Assembly (NCBI GenBank): GCA_946479475.1
Contig: CAMLGG010000106.1
Span: forward strand, 1 to 16,384
Direction of reading: 5' to 3'
Origin: an uncultured Ideonella sp.
GTDB lineage: Bacteria > Pseudomonadota > Gammaproteobacteria > Burkholderiales > Burkholderiaceae
DNA: 16,384 bases
Shown: piece by piece, positions 7,381 through 14,381 of the stretch
Numbering within the stretch: position 1 is the first letter of the stretch
Layout: each line of letters begins with the position of its first letter
Program-made: the position numbers and the translations under genes
Notes under the pieces: model-generated
The model's database searches: none
Seen by the model: only the letters and a program-made list of their open reading frames with translations
Told to the model about the DNA's origin: nothing

Positions 7381-8496
7381 CTATCCTCCGATGTAGTGCA
7401 TCTCGACCTTGCGCTCGCCCTGGCCGGGGGCCTGGCCCGAGCCTCGCAGCTCGGAGTAGCGGTCGTCCCGGGCGGACCAGATGTGCGCGACGGCCGAGCT
7501 GATCTCGGCGTCGCTCGCGCCTGTGCGCAGCAGGCTGCGCAGGTCGTGGCCCCGCGAGCCGAAGAGGCAAAGGAAGAGCTGCCCTTCGGTCGAAAGGCGT
7601 GCGCGGTTGCAGTCGTGGCAGAAGGCCCGGGTGACGCTGGAGATCAGGCCGACCTCCCCACGGCCGTCGGCATAGGCCCAGCGCTCGGCCGTCTCTCCGG
7701 TGGTCGTGGCCTCCAGGGCCGCCAGCGGCCACTGCGCCTGGAGGCGGCGAAGGACCTCTGCCGACGGCACCACGTCGTCCATGCGCCAGCCGTTGGTGGC
7801 GCCGACGTCCATGAACTCGATGAAGCGCAGCACGGCGTTCGCTCCATAGCGGTCGCGGAAGTGCCGCGCCATCGGAACGATCTCGTGGTCGTTCACGCCG
7901 CGCTTGACGACCATGTTCACCTTGATGGGGCCGAAACCGGCTTCGAGTGCCGCGTCGATACCTGCCAGCACCTCGGCCACCGGGAAGCCGACATCGTTCA
8001 TGCGCTGGAAGATCGTGTCGTCGAGGGCGTCGAGGCTCACGGTCAGGCGCTTGAGGCCCGCGGCCCGCAGCGCCCTGGCCTTGCGCGCGAGCAGCGATCC
8101 ATTGGTGGTCAGCGTCAGATCGAGCGCCTCTCCGTCCGGCGTGCGCAGCGCGGAGAGCATCTCGACCAGGACCTCCAGATGCTTGCGCAACAGCGGCTCG
8201 CCGCCGGTCAGGCGCAGCTTGCGTACGCCATGGGCGGCGAACAGGCCCGCCACCCGGGTGATCTCCTCGAAGCTCAGCAACTGCTGGTGCGGGAGGAAGG
8301 CATACCGGGTGTCGAACACCTCCTTGGGCATGCAGTAGCTGCAGCGGAAGTTGCACCGGTCGGTCACCGAGATGCGCAGGTCGCGCAAGGGCCGGCCGAG
8401 GGCATCGGACAGCAGACCGGTGGCCGGCACGAGCTCGGTTGGCCGGGCCGTGGAAGCCCGACGCCAATCGTTCAGCGGGATGACGCGTTCACCCAT
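7381..8496 (-). CDS. moaA: GTP 3',8-cyclase MoaA (molybdenum cofactor biosynthesis)
   Basis: MoaA, 371 residues, is a radical-SAM enzyme that starts molybdenum cofactor synthesis by converting GTP to 3',8-cyclo-7,8-dihydro-GTP, the substrate of MoaC. The SAM-binding 4Fe-4S cluster motif is C48-x3-C52-x2-C55 (CNFRCSYC). TGGEPLL (97-103) is the SAM contact. The second, substrate-binding cluster is C293-x2-C296 ... C310 ([18 protein letters not shown]). The protein ends in the double glycine needed for activity in this family. An N-terminal extension of about 35 residues precedes the core. The ATG gives [10 protein letters not shown] and lacks a Shine-Dalgarno. No moaC, mobA or moeA lies beside it here. 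It lies downstream of the NlpC/P60 gene (52-bp gap) and converges on rnhA. Confidence 0.96.
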   Translation of the reverse strand: MGERVIPLNDWRRASTARPTELVPATGLLSDALGRPLRDLRISVTDRCNFRCSYCMPKEVFDTRYAFLPHQQLLSFEEITRVAGLFAAHGVRKLRLTGGEPLLRKHLEVLVEMLSALRTPDGEALDLTLTTNGSLLARKARALRAAGLKRLTVSLDALDDTIFQRMNDVGFPVAEVLAGIDAALEAGFGPIKVNMVVKRGVNDHEIVPMARHFRDRYGANAVLRFIEFMDVGATNGWRMDDVVPSAEVLRRLQAQWPLAALEATTTGETAERWAYADGRGEVGLISSVTRAFCHDCNRARLSTEGQLFLCLFGSRGHDLRSLLRTGASDAEISSAVAHIWSARDDRYSELRGSGQAPGQGERKVEMHYIGG

Positions 8497-8503
8497 GTGG
8501 GCG

Positions 8504-8509
8504 ATTGTG
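8504..8509 (-). promoter_or_regulatory. Weak -10-like hexamer before moaA
   Basis: CACAAT on the minus strand lies 7 nt before the moaA ATG, the same spacing as the TAGAAT before dnaX. It is a poor match and no -35 is evident, so this is a suggestion only. moaA may instead be read through from the upstream NlpC/P60 gene. Confidence 0.22.
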
Positions 8510-8516
8510 CCGCGCG

Positions 8517-8532
8517 ACGCCCCGGAGGGCGT
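8517..8532 (-). terminator. Small GC hairpin between nlpC-like gene and moaA
   Basis: ACGCCC and GGGCGT arms (6 bp, 4-nt loop) follow the NlpC/P60 stop codon by about 16 nt on the minus strand. There is no T-tract, so it is at best a weak or Rho-assisted terminator, or an mRNA-end structure. Confidence 0.3.
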
Positions 8533-8548
8533 TGAGCGGGGTCAGTTT

Positions 8549-9166
8549 TCAGGAACCAGGGGCGAGGGCCGGTTCGGTCGCCGTGGCCTGCGAGACGCGG
8601 CGGGCGCCGTTGAAGCGCTTGGCCCAATAGTCGACCCGCATGTCCTCGACGCGGACTTCGCCGCCGGCGCGGGGGGAGTGGATGAACTTGCCGTCGCCCA
8701 CGTAGATGCCGACATGCGAGAACGCATGCCGCAGGGTGTTGAAAAACACCAGGTCGCCGGGCTTGAGCTCGTCCTTGCCTATGCTGAACAGGCCGGGGGC
8801 GCGGGCCTGCTCGTCTGCGCGGCGGGGCAGGACCAGGCCGATGCTGTTCTCGAAGACGTAGCGTGTGAAGCCCGAGCAATCGAAGCCACCTTCGGCGGTG
8901 GTGCCGCCACGCCGGTAGCGCACGCCGATGAAATTCATGGCGGCCATGACCAGGTCGGTGGTCTTCTCGCGCACCTGGCCGAACAGCGATGGCTGGGCAG
9001 CCGGGGCCGAAAGGTGGATGCTTCCGTCGCCCTGGACCAGGCCACGATCCTGCAGCAGCTGCATCACCGGGTCGTGGGCGCTGCCCTGTGGCGCGGCTTG
9101 GCTGCATGCTGCGGCCAGCATCAGCGCCCCCGCAAGAGCCACCAGGCGAGTGGAGCGGCCGGGCAT
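8549..9166 (-). CDS. NlpC/P60 family cell-wall endopeptidase (exported)
   Basis: The 205-residue protein carries an N-terminal export signal (STRLVALAGALMLAAAC) followed by a C-terminal NlpC/P60 cysteine peptidase domain. Such enzymes cut peptide cross-links or stems in peptidoglycan in the periplasm. Catalytic residues are visible: C97 in GGFDCSGFTRYVF, H151 in FSHVGIYVGDGKFIH and H163 at the end of that motif. GVRYRRGGTT (81-90) is the usual preceding loop. C21 could be a lipidation site, but the box AAAC is non-ideal, so cleavage by signal peptidase I is an alternative. An upstream GTG at 9202 is also in frame. I chose the ATG at 9166 because the sigma-70 promoter at 9210-9239 predicts transcription starting near 9203, which would leave the GTG without a leader. 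Confidence 0.9.
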   Translation of the reverse strand: MPGRSTRLVALAGALMLAAACSQAAPQGSAHDPVMQLLQDRGLVQGDGSIHLSAPAAQPSLFGQVREKTTDLVMAAMNFIGVRYRRGGTTAEGGFDCSGFTRYVFENSIGLVLPRRADEQARAPGLFSIGKDELKPGDLVFFNTLRHAFSHVGIYVGDGKFIHSPRAGGEVRVEDMRVDYWAKRFNGARRVSQATATEPALAPGS

Positions 9167-9209
9167 TGAAAGGCCTGGCGGAAGTAGGGCAAACCTCGGC
9201 ACGGGCGGC

Positions 9210-9239
9210 AGGATACGGGCCCCCCTAGTTTGCTGTCAA
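9210..9239 (-). promoter_or_regulatory. Sigma-70 promoter of the NlpC/P60 gene
   Basis: On the minus strand a perfect TTGACA (9234-9239) is followed after 18 bp by TATCCT (9210-9215). Predicted transcription starts near 9203, giving a leader of about 36 nt to the ATG at 9166. This is the best-matching promoter in the window, and it supports the downstream ATG over the GTG at 9202. Confidence 0.65.
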
Positions 9240-9250
9240 GCCGAAAAACC

Positions 9251-9266
9251 AGTGTTTTCAAACACT
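9251..9266. promoter_or_regulatory. 16-bp perfect palindrome, possible operator
   Basis: AGTGTTT-TC-AAACACT forms perfect 7-bp arms centred about 55 bp upstream of the predicted nlpC transcription start, a typical activator position. Next to it TGGAAACGGTTTGCCA (9267-9282) is an imperfect inverted repeat. The block is locally AT-rich compared with its surroundings. It could serve either divergent gene. The rest of the gap to 9416 shows a CAGGA ribosome-binding site just before the M3 peptidase gene and nothing else I can name. Confidence 0.45.
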
Positions 9267-9416
9267 TGGAAACGGTTTGCCAGCACATTCACGGAAGTGT
9301 CCGGGTTTGCCTGGTGAACCCCGATCGACTCCCGAGCCGGCCCGGCACGCCAGAATGCTCGTTTTGCGTGCGCAGCGAGTGGCTGCTACGCCTCGTCACC
9401 TCGCTTCAGGATTTCG

Positions 9417-11405
9417 ATGACCAAGACCAGGATGCTGCTTGCCGCGTGCGCTGCAGCGTGGGCGTTGAGCCCGTCGATCAGAGCCGCTGAAAGCCTCGGG
9501 CTGCCGGGCCCGGCATTCCCCGACTTCAGGACGGCTGCCGAAGTCAAGCGGGCCTGCGACGCCGGCCTCTCGGGCGCGAAGACGCGGCTGAAGGCGTTGG
9601 AGGCGCAGCCCGCGTCGCCCACGTGGATCGCCCAGTACGACGTCTTCTACAGCTGGGTCGAGGACAGCCATGGTCCGGTGGAGTTCATCCGCAACGTACA
9701 CCCCGACCAGAAGGTGCGCGACGCAGCCGAGGACTGCGAGCTGCGCTGGCAGGATTTCCTGACCACCGTCGGCCAGAGCAGCAAGCTGTACCAGGCGGCC
9801 AAGGCTTCGCCGGCGGCCGACGACATCGACCGCGAAGCCTTGCGCGTGACGCTGGAGGGCTTCGAGGACTCCGGCGTCGGTCTGAAGCCGGCCGACCAGT
9901 TGCGCGCCAAGCGACTCGCCAACCGCATCAGCGAGCTGGGCCAGAAGTTCGACAAGAACGTGCGTGACAGCCGGACGCGGCTTGCCTTCAAGCCAGCCGA
10001 TCTGGTGGGTGTGCCGGAGCAGGTCCTCAAGGCTGCGCGCCGGGACACCCAGGGCCGGCTGCTGCTGGGGCTGGACTATCCGACCTACTTCCCGGTGATG
10101 GAGCACGCCGAGAGTGCCCGCACGCGCGAGAGGATGTGGCGGGCCAAGATGAACGAGGGTGGAGCGGCGAACCTCAAGCTGCTCGGCGAGATCGCCGGCC
10201 TGCGCAGGGACTACGCCCGCCTGTTCGGCTTTCGCAGCTATGCCGATTTCCAGCTGCGCCGCAACATGGCCGGGAGCATCGCCAATGCGCAGCGCTTCCT
10301 CGGGGAGGTGAAGCAGGCAGTCGCGCAGGGCGAGCAGCGCGACCTCGCGGCATTGCGCGACGCCAAGGCGAGGCACCTCGGCGTGGAGCTCGACAAGACC
10401 AGCCTCCAGCGCTGGGACGTCGCCTTCTACACCGAGCGCCTGCGCAAGGAGCGCTTCACGGTGGATCAGGAGTCCTTCCGCCCCTACTTCCCGCCACAGG
10501 AGAGCCTGCGCTTCGTCATGCGCATCGCCGAAACGATGCTCGGCGTCAGCTTCACGCCGGTGGAGGCGAAGCTGTGGCATCCGGAGGCGCAGGCCTATTC
10601 CGTCACCGATGTCGGCACAGGCGAGCCGATCGCCAGCCTGATCGTCGACCTGTACCCGCGCGAGGGGAAGTACGGTCACGCTGCCGTGTGGTCCTACCGC
10701 AGTGGGTCGACCCTGACGCACCGGGTGCCCCAGGCTGCCCTGGTGGTGAACTTCGACCGCAAGGGACTCACGCTGGAAGAGCTCGACACCTTGCTGCACG
10801 AGTTCGGACACGCCCTGCATGCGGACCTGTCGATGACCCGCTATGCGCTCAACGCCGGCACCAGTACCCAGCACGACTTCGTCGAGGCGCCGTCGCAGAT
10901 GCTGGAGGACTGGGTCTTCGACAAGAAGGTGCTCAAGCTCTTCCAGGAGGTCTGCCCCAGCTGCAAGCCCGTGCCCGACGACCTGATCGAGAAGGCGAGG
11001 GCGGCGCGCGAGTTCACCAAGGGCAGCCTGACGGCGCGCCAGCACCTGTACGCCAGCTTCGACCTGGCACTGCACGGGCCCGATGCGCCGGAGCCGATGG
11101 CGCTGTGGCGCCGCATGGAAGGCGAGACGCCGCTGGGCTACGTGCCGGGGACCATGTTCCCGGCCGGCTTCAGCCACGTCGCCGGGGGTTATGGCGCCGG
11201 CTACTACGGCTACCTCTGGAGCCTCGTGGTGGCGATGGACCTGCGCACCGCCTTCGCTGAGGATCGCCTCAGCCCCGTCGTCGGCAAGCGTTATCGCGAG
11301 ACGGTCCTCAGCCAGGGCGGCCAGCGGCCGCCGGAACAGCTGGTGAAGGACTTCCTCGGGCGCGAGATGAGCCCCAAGGCCTTCTTCGACTACCTCGCTC
11401 GCTAG
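9417..11405 (+). CDS. Exported M3-family zinc oligopeptidase (thimet oligopeptidase-like)
   Basis: This 662-residue metallopeptidase of family M3 (Dcp/OpdA/thimet type) cleaves short peptides inside an enclosed channel. The zinc motif HEFGH (461-465) is complete, and the third ligand is E490 in FVEAPSQMLEDW. The C-terminal region has GYGAGYYGYLWS (about 594-605), the usual substrate-binding Tyr/Gly loop. The N-terminus MTKTRMLLAACAAAWALSP looks like a signal peptide ending near IRAAES, so a periplasmic location is inferred; many M3 enzymes are cytoplasmic. A C513-x2-C516 pair sits after the catalytic motif. The start has a CAGGA Shine-Dalgarno 6 nt upstream. It is divergent from the NlpC/P60 gene and ends at a strong intrinsic terminator, so it is probably a single-gene transcript. 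Confidence 0.94.
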   Translation: MTKTRMLLAACAAAWALSPSIRAAESLGLPGPAFPDFRTAAEVKRACDAGLSGAKTRLKALEAQPASPTWIAQYDVFYSWVEDSHGPVEFIRNVHPDQKVRDAAEDCELRWQDFLTTVGQSSKLYQAAKASPAADDIDREALRVTLEGFEDSGVGLKPADQLRAKRLANRISELGQKFDKNVRDSRTRLAFKPADLVGVPEQVLKAARRDTQGRLLLGLDYPTYFPVMEHAESARTRERMWRAKMNEGGAANLKLLGEIAGLRRDYARLFGFRSYADFQLRRNMAGSIANAQRFLGEVKQAVAQGEQRDLAALRDAKARHLGVELDKTSLQRWDVAFYTERLRKERFTVDQESFRPYFPPQESLRFVMRIAETMLGVSFTPVEAKLWHPEAQAYSVTDVGTGEPIASLIVDLYPREGKYGHAAVWSYRSGSTLTHRVPQAALVVNFDRKGLTLEELDTLLHEFGHALHADLSMTRYALNAGTSTQHDFVEAPSQMLEDWVFDKKVLKLFQEVCPSCKPVPDDLIEKARAAREFTKGSLTARQHLYASFDLALHGPDAPEPMALWRRMEGETPLGYVPGTMFPAGFSHVAGGYGAGYYGYLWSLVVAMDLRTAFAEDRLSPVVGKRYRETVLSQGGQRPPEQLVKDFLGREMSPKAFFDYLAR

Positions 11406-11426
11406 GCTGGCACCGCCGGATGCAAG

Positions 11427-11455
11427 ACGGGCGCCATCGGCGCCCGTTTGTTCTT
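11427..11455 (+). terminator. Intrinsic terminator of the M3 peptidase gene
   Basis: A perfect 9-bp stem, ACGGGCGCC (11427-11435) with GGCGCCCGT (11439-11447) around a 3-nt ATC loop, is followed by TTTGTTCTT. It starts 22 bp after the stop codon. The T-tract is on the plus strand only, so it mainly serves the M3 gene rather than the convergent phoH. Confidence 0.85.
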
Positions 11456-11466
11456 GGCGGCCGGCG

Positions 11467-13131
11467 TCAGAGCACGTCCGAAGCGTAGTCGGCCAGGCGC
11501 GAGCGCTCGCCGCGCGCCAGCGTCACGTGGCCCGAGTGCGGCCATCCCTTGAAGCGGTCCACCGCGTAGGTCAGGCCGGAGCTGCCCTCGGTGAGGTAGG
11601 GCGTGTCGATCTGCGCCAGGTTGCCCAGGCAGACGATCTTCGTGCCGGGGCCCGCACGGGTGACCAGGGTCTTCATCTGCTTGGGCGTCAGGTTCTGTGC
11701 CTCGTCGATCAGCACGAACTTGTTGAGAAAGGTTCGGCCGCGCATGAAGTTCAGGCTCTTGATCTTGATCTTCGAGCGCACCAGGTCGTTGGTGGCAGCA
11801 CGGCCCCACTCGCCGGCCGAGTTGTCGCTCTTGGCCAGCACCTCGAGGTTGTCGTCCAGGGCGCCCATCCACGGGCCCATCTTCTCTTCCTCGTTGCCGG
11901 GCAGGAAGCCGATGTCCTCGCCTACCGGCACCGTCACGCGGGTGACGATGATCTCGGTGTAGCGGCGGTCCTCCATCACCTGGCTCAGGCCGGCGGCGAG
12001 CGTCATCAGCGTCTTGCCGGTGCCCGCCGTGCCCGACAGCGTGATGAAGTCGCAGTCCGGATCCATCAGCAGGTTGAGCGCGAAGTTCTGTTCGCGGTTG
12101 CGGGCGGTGACGCCCCAGATCGCGTTCTTGCCGTGGGTGTAGTCGCGCAGCGTCTTCAGCACGGCCGTCTTGCCGGTGATCTCGGTCACCCGCGCATACA
12201 GCGGCGCCTCGCCCGGCGACTCCAGGTAGACGAACTGGTTGACGAGCAGGGCAGGGACCAGCGGGCCGCTGATGCGGTAGTAGGTGTGGCCGCCCTGGCT
12301 CCAGCTCTCCATCGTCTTGCCGTGCCGCTCCCAGAAATCCGCGGGCAGGGGCAGGACGCCGGTGTAGAGAAGGTCGCCGTCGTCGAGCGTCTTGTCGTTG
12401 TAGTAGTCCTCCGCACACAGGCCGAGGGCGCGCGCCTTGACGCGCATGTTGATGTCCTTGGACACCAGGACGACTTCACGCCCGGGGTGCTCCTCGCGCA
12501 GCGACTGCACCACGCCGAGGATCTGGTTGTCCGCCTTGCCCTGGGGCAGGCCGGCGGGCAGCTTGATGTCTCGCAGAGTGGTCTGGAAGAAGAGCTTGCC
12601 GCCGGCCTCGCGGTGGCCCGTCTTCGCCAGCGGGATGCCGGCCGATGCGTCGAGCTTGTCATCGCCGGCCAGCGCGTCCAGCTCGCGGCTGACCTGGCGC
12701 ACGTTGCGGGAGACCTCGCTCATGCCCTTCTTGTGGCCGTCGAGCTCCTCCAGCGTGATCATCGGCAGGTAGATGTCGTGCTCCTCGAAGCGGAAGAGCG
12801 ACATCGGGTCGTGCATCAGGACGTTGGTGTCCAGCACGAACAGCTTGGCGGGGCCGCTGCTGCGCGGTTTGCGCGGCTTCGGTTCGGCGGCCTTGGCGGG
12901 CCGGGCCACGGGCGCGGGCGCGGCGGTGGCGCGGGCCTTGGTGGGCAGGGGCGGCGAGGCGAGGCTGCCGGTGTTGTCCTTGCGCAGGGCGAGGCGCGGG
13001 GGGCTGTCGTCATCGGCGTTCGCGGCGCCGGCCTGGGGGCTGTGGCGCGCCGATTTCGGCGCGGCTTGGGTGTCGTAGGCGGAGGGCGGGAGGATGGCGG
13101 CGCGGGTGGCTGGTGGCTTCGGCAAAGGCAT
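11467..13131 (-). CDS. PIN domain-PhoH ATPase fusion protein (PhoH2/YlaK type)
   Basis: The 554-residue protein joins a PIN ribonuclease-like domain to a PhoH P-loop ATPase; this PhoH2-type architecture has been linked to ATP-dependent RNA unwinding and cleavage in mycobacteria. The first 93 residues are Pro/Ala/Lys-rich and probably disordered. The PIN domain (about 95-250) begins KLFVLDTNVLMHDP with acidic D101, and further candidate acidic residues are E129, D201 and D226. The ATPase domain has Walker A GTAGTGKT (367-374) and Walker B FVLIDEAQN (472-480). The PhoH signature VGEDIGFLPGNEEEK lies at 403-417. The ATG at 13131 has no Shine-Dalgarno; a shorter start just before the PIN domain cannot be excluded. 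An intrinsic terminator stands between bcp and this gene, so it needs its own promoter, which I could not identify. The physiological target is unknown. Confidence 0.93.
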   Translation of the reverse strand: MPLPKPPATRAAILPPSAYDTQAAPKSARHSPQAGAANADDDSPPRLALRKDNTGSLASPPLPTKARATAAPAPVARPAKAAEPKPRKPRSSGPAKLFVLDTNVLMHDPMSLFRFEEHDIYLPMITLEELDGHKKGMSEVSRNVRQVSRELDALAGDDKLDASAGIPLAKTGHREAGGKLFFQTTLRDIKLPAGLPQGKADNQILGVVQSLREEHPGREVVLVSKDINMRVKARALGLCAEDYYNDKTLDDGDLLYTGVLPLPADFWERHGKTMESWSQGGHTYYRISGPLVPALLVNQFVYLESPGEAPLYARVTEITGKTAVLKTLRDYTHGKNAIWGVTARNREQNFALNLLMDPDCDFITLSGTAGTGKTLMTLAAGLSQVMEDRRYTEIIVTRVTVPVGEDIGFLPGNEEEKMGPWMGALDDNLEVLAKSDNSAGEWGRAATNDLVRSKIKIKSLNFMRGRTFLNKFVLIDEAQNLTPKQMKTLVTRAGPGTKIVCLGNLAQIDTPYLTEGSSGLTYAVDRFKGWPHSGHVTLARGERSRLADYASDVL

Positions 13132-13170
13132 GGAGGAGGGGCTCAGTGGCGAGGATGCGCGGCGGCCAGA

Positions 13171-13202
13171 GACAAAAAAGCCGCACAGGCGACTGTGCGG
13201 CT
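13171..13202 (-). terminator. Intrinsic terminator downstream of bcp
   Basis: A perfect 10-bp stem, AGCCGCACAG (13179-13188) with CTGTGCGGCT (13193-13202) and a GCGA loop, is followed on the minus strand by TTTTTTGTC. It lies 82 bp after the bcp stop and about 40 bp before the phoH-like start, separating the two transcripts. On the plus strand only TTCTT follows, so minus-strand use is favoured. The rest of the 13132-13284 gap shows nothing recognisable. Confidence 0.88.
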
Positions 13203-13284
13203 TCTTGGGAGTCGGATGCTCGACGTCAGGGTCTCGGGCATGGACCCATTATGCACATCCGCGCCGATGCGGGGTCAAGCGGCG

Positions 13285-13761
13285 TCAAGCGGCCTTCTTC
13301 AGGTCCTTCACGGCCTTGAGGACCTCGTCGACGTGGCCGGCGACCTTGATGCCGCGCCACTCGGCACGCAGCACGCCGGTGCCGTCGATCAGGAAGGTCG
13401 AGCGCTCGATGCCCTTGACCTTCTTGCCGTACATGATCTTGTTCTTCACGACGCCGAACATGTGGCAGAGCTTCTCTTCGGTGTCGGCGATCAGCTCGAA
13501 AGGCAGCTCGAGGTTCTGCTTGAACTTCTCGTGCGAGGCCATGTTGTCGCGCGAGACGCCGAACACGACGGCACCGGCCTTGAGGAAGTCCTTGTGCTGG
13601 TCGCGGAACTGCATCGCCTCGGTGGTGCAGCCGGGGGTGTTGTCCTTCGGGTAGAAGTACAGCACGATGGCCTGGCCCTTGAAGGCCTGGGGCGTGAACT
13701 TCACGCCCCCGGTGGCTTGCGCTTCAAGTTCTGGCAGTGGTTTGTTGAGGGCTGGCGTCAT
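13285..13761 (-). CDS. bcp: Thioredoxin-dependent peroxiredoxin (Bcp/PrxQ)
   Basis: Bcp, 158 residues, reduces hydrogen peroxide and organic hydroperoxides with electrons from thioredoxin. The active site YFYPKDNTPGCTTEA (35-49) contains peroxidatic C45, with T42 and P43 in the PxxxT/SxxC neighbourhood. The resolving cysteine found five residues later in E. coli Bcp (C50) is M50 here. The only other cysteine is C99 in EEKLCHMFGVV, so the enzyme is either 1-Cys or resolves through C99. Length is normal. The ATG start lacks a clear Shine-Dalgarno. A TATAAT lies 45 nt upstream and an intrinsic terminator downstream, consistent with a single-gene transcript. Confidence 0.95.
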   Translation of the reverse strand: MTPALNKPLPELEAQATGGVKFTPQAFKGQAIVLYFYPKDNTPGCTTEAMQFRDQHKDFLKAGAVVFGVSRDNMASHEKFKQNLELPFELIADTEEKLCHMFGVVKNKIMYGKKVKGIERSTFLIDGTGVLRAEWRGIKVAGHVDEVLKAVKDLKKAA

Positions 13762-13806
13762 GAGGGTTGTGTCTTATGCGGGCGCCCTGGCAAGGCATAG
13801 CCCGAC

Positions 13807-13812
13807 ATTATA
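13807..13812 (-). promoter_or_regulatory. Putative -10 element of bcp
   Basis: A perfect TATAAT on the minus strand in the 97-bp gap between the Mth938-like gene and bcp would give a leader of about 40 nt. No convincing -35 is seen at 16-18 bp. No OxyR-like site could be recognised by eye. Confidence 0.5.
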
Positions 13813-13858
13813 GGTTGAAGTGTGCGGTATTCCTCGTCCCGGGTTACCCCGCGGCGCG

Positions 13859-14239
13859 TCATTCGGAGGGCTCGATCAGGAAGGCGCCGAGCACCTTGCG
13901 GCCCTCGTTCGCCAGAACGTTGAAGGTGCGGCATGCGGCCGCCGTGTCCATGGTCTCCAGGCCTATGCGGCGCTCGATGAGCGATCGGTAGAGCTGGGGC
14001 GAGACGAAGCGATGGCTGCCGCCGCTGCCGAAAATGACCAGTTCGGGCCCGAAGCGCAGGATGGCCTCGAAGTGCGAGGCGGTCAGCTCGCCCGGGCTGC
14101 TCGCGGCCCAGGTTTCGACTTCGCCCTGCCAGGGGACCAGCAGGCTGGTTGCGAAGGGCGTGCCGTGGACCCAGATGCGGCCGCGTTCGAGCCTGGAAAT
14201 GGCGTTGACGCCATCGAGGTGGTCGGGTTGGAATTTCAT
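13859..14239 (-). CDS. Mth938-like domain protein (DUF498 family, NDUFAF3 relative)
   Basis: This small 126-residue protein has a Mth938/Xcc1710-like fold. The conserved features are PELVIFGSGGSHRFVSP (65-81), where the GxG loop is the family signature, and GLETMDTAAACRTFNVLANE (93-112) with EGRKVLGAFLIEP (112-124) at the C-terminus. The eukaryotic relative NDUFAF3 helps assemble respiratory complex I; the bacterial role is not established, and no complex I genes are in this window. The ATG at 14239 was preferred over an upstream in-frame start because an AGGGAG Shine-Dalgarno lies 6-10 nt before it and the protein then begins MKFQPDHLDGVNAI. It lies upstream of bcp on the same strand and divergent from alaA. 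Confidence 0.9.
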   Translation of the reverse strand: MKFQPDHLDGVNAISRLERGRIWVHGTPFATSLLVPWQGEVETWAASSPGELTASHFEAILRFGPELVIFGSGGSHRFVSPQLYRSLIERRIGLETMDTAAACRTFNVLANEGRKVLGAFLIEPSE

Positions 14240-14267
14240 CGTGCTCCCTGGCCGCGCTGACGCCGGC

Positions 14268-14283
14268 ATACCGCCGCCGGTAT
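14268..14283. promoter_or_regulatory. Short inverted repeat in the Mth938-like/alaA divergent gap
   Basis: ATACCG (14268-14273) and CGGTAT (14278-14283) form perfect 6-bp arms around CCGC. The repeat lies in the predicted leader of the Mth938-like gene and upstream of alaA, so it could be an operator or an mRNA hairpin. Short arms make chance occurrence possible. Confidence 0.25.
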
Positions 14284-14303
14284 CGCGAAAAGCCTATGGT
14301 TAA

Positions 14304-14309
14304 ATTGTA
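14304..14309 (-). promoter_or_regulatory. Putative -10 element of the Mth938-like gene
   Basis: TACAAT on the minus strand in the AT-richer centre of the 142-bp divergent gap predicts a leader of about 58 nt. On the plus strand the overlapping TTAAAT (14300-14305) could serve alaA, so the two promoters may compete. No good -35 boxes were seen. Confidence 0.4.
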
Positions 14310-14369
14310 CGTTTTGCGGCGCAGCATCCACGCTGCAGGGGTTGCCCGACCCGATCACGCACGCGCCCC

Positions 14370-14374
14370 AGGAG
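14370..14374 (+). promoter_or_regulatory. Ribosome binding site deciding the TTG start of alaA
   Basis: AGGAG lies 7 nt before a TTG at 14382. No ATG or GTG near that distance is in frame, and the protein from this TTG begins exactly like AlaA homologues, so the rare TTG start is well supported. Confidence 0.75.
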
Positions 14375-14381
14375 CCCCCTT

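Noticed and set aside
9167..9202. GTG start at 9202 for the NlpC/P60 protein
   Set aside because: The predicted transcription start falls at about 9203, and the signal sequence begins properly at the ATG 9166.
9396..11177. 593-codon minus-strand frame opposite the M3 peptidase
   Set aside because: It mirrors the codon phase of a gene with complete catalytic motifs and shows no recognisable domain.
11527..13800. 757-codon plus-strand open frame opposite phoH, the terminator and bcp
   Set aside because: It spans two well-supported genes and an intrinsic terminator on the other strand and gives a low-complexity Arg/Gly/Val/Leu-rich translation. Long antisense frames are expected in high-GC DNA with GC-rich third positions.
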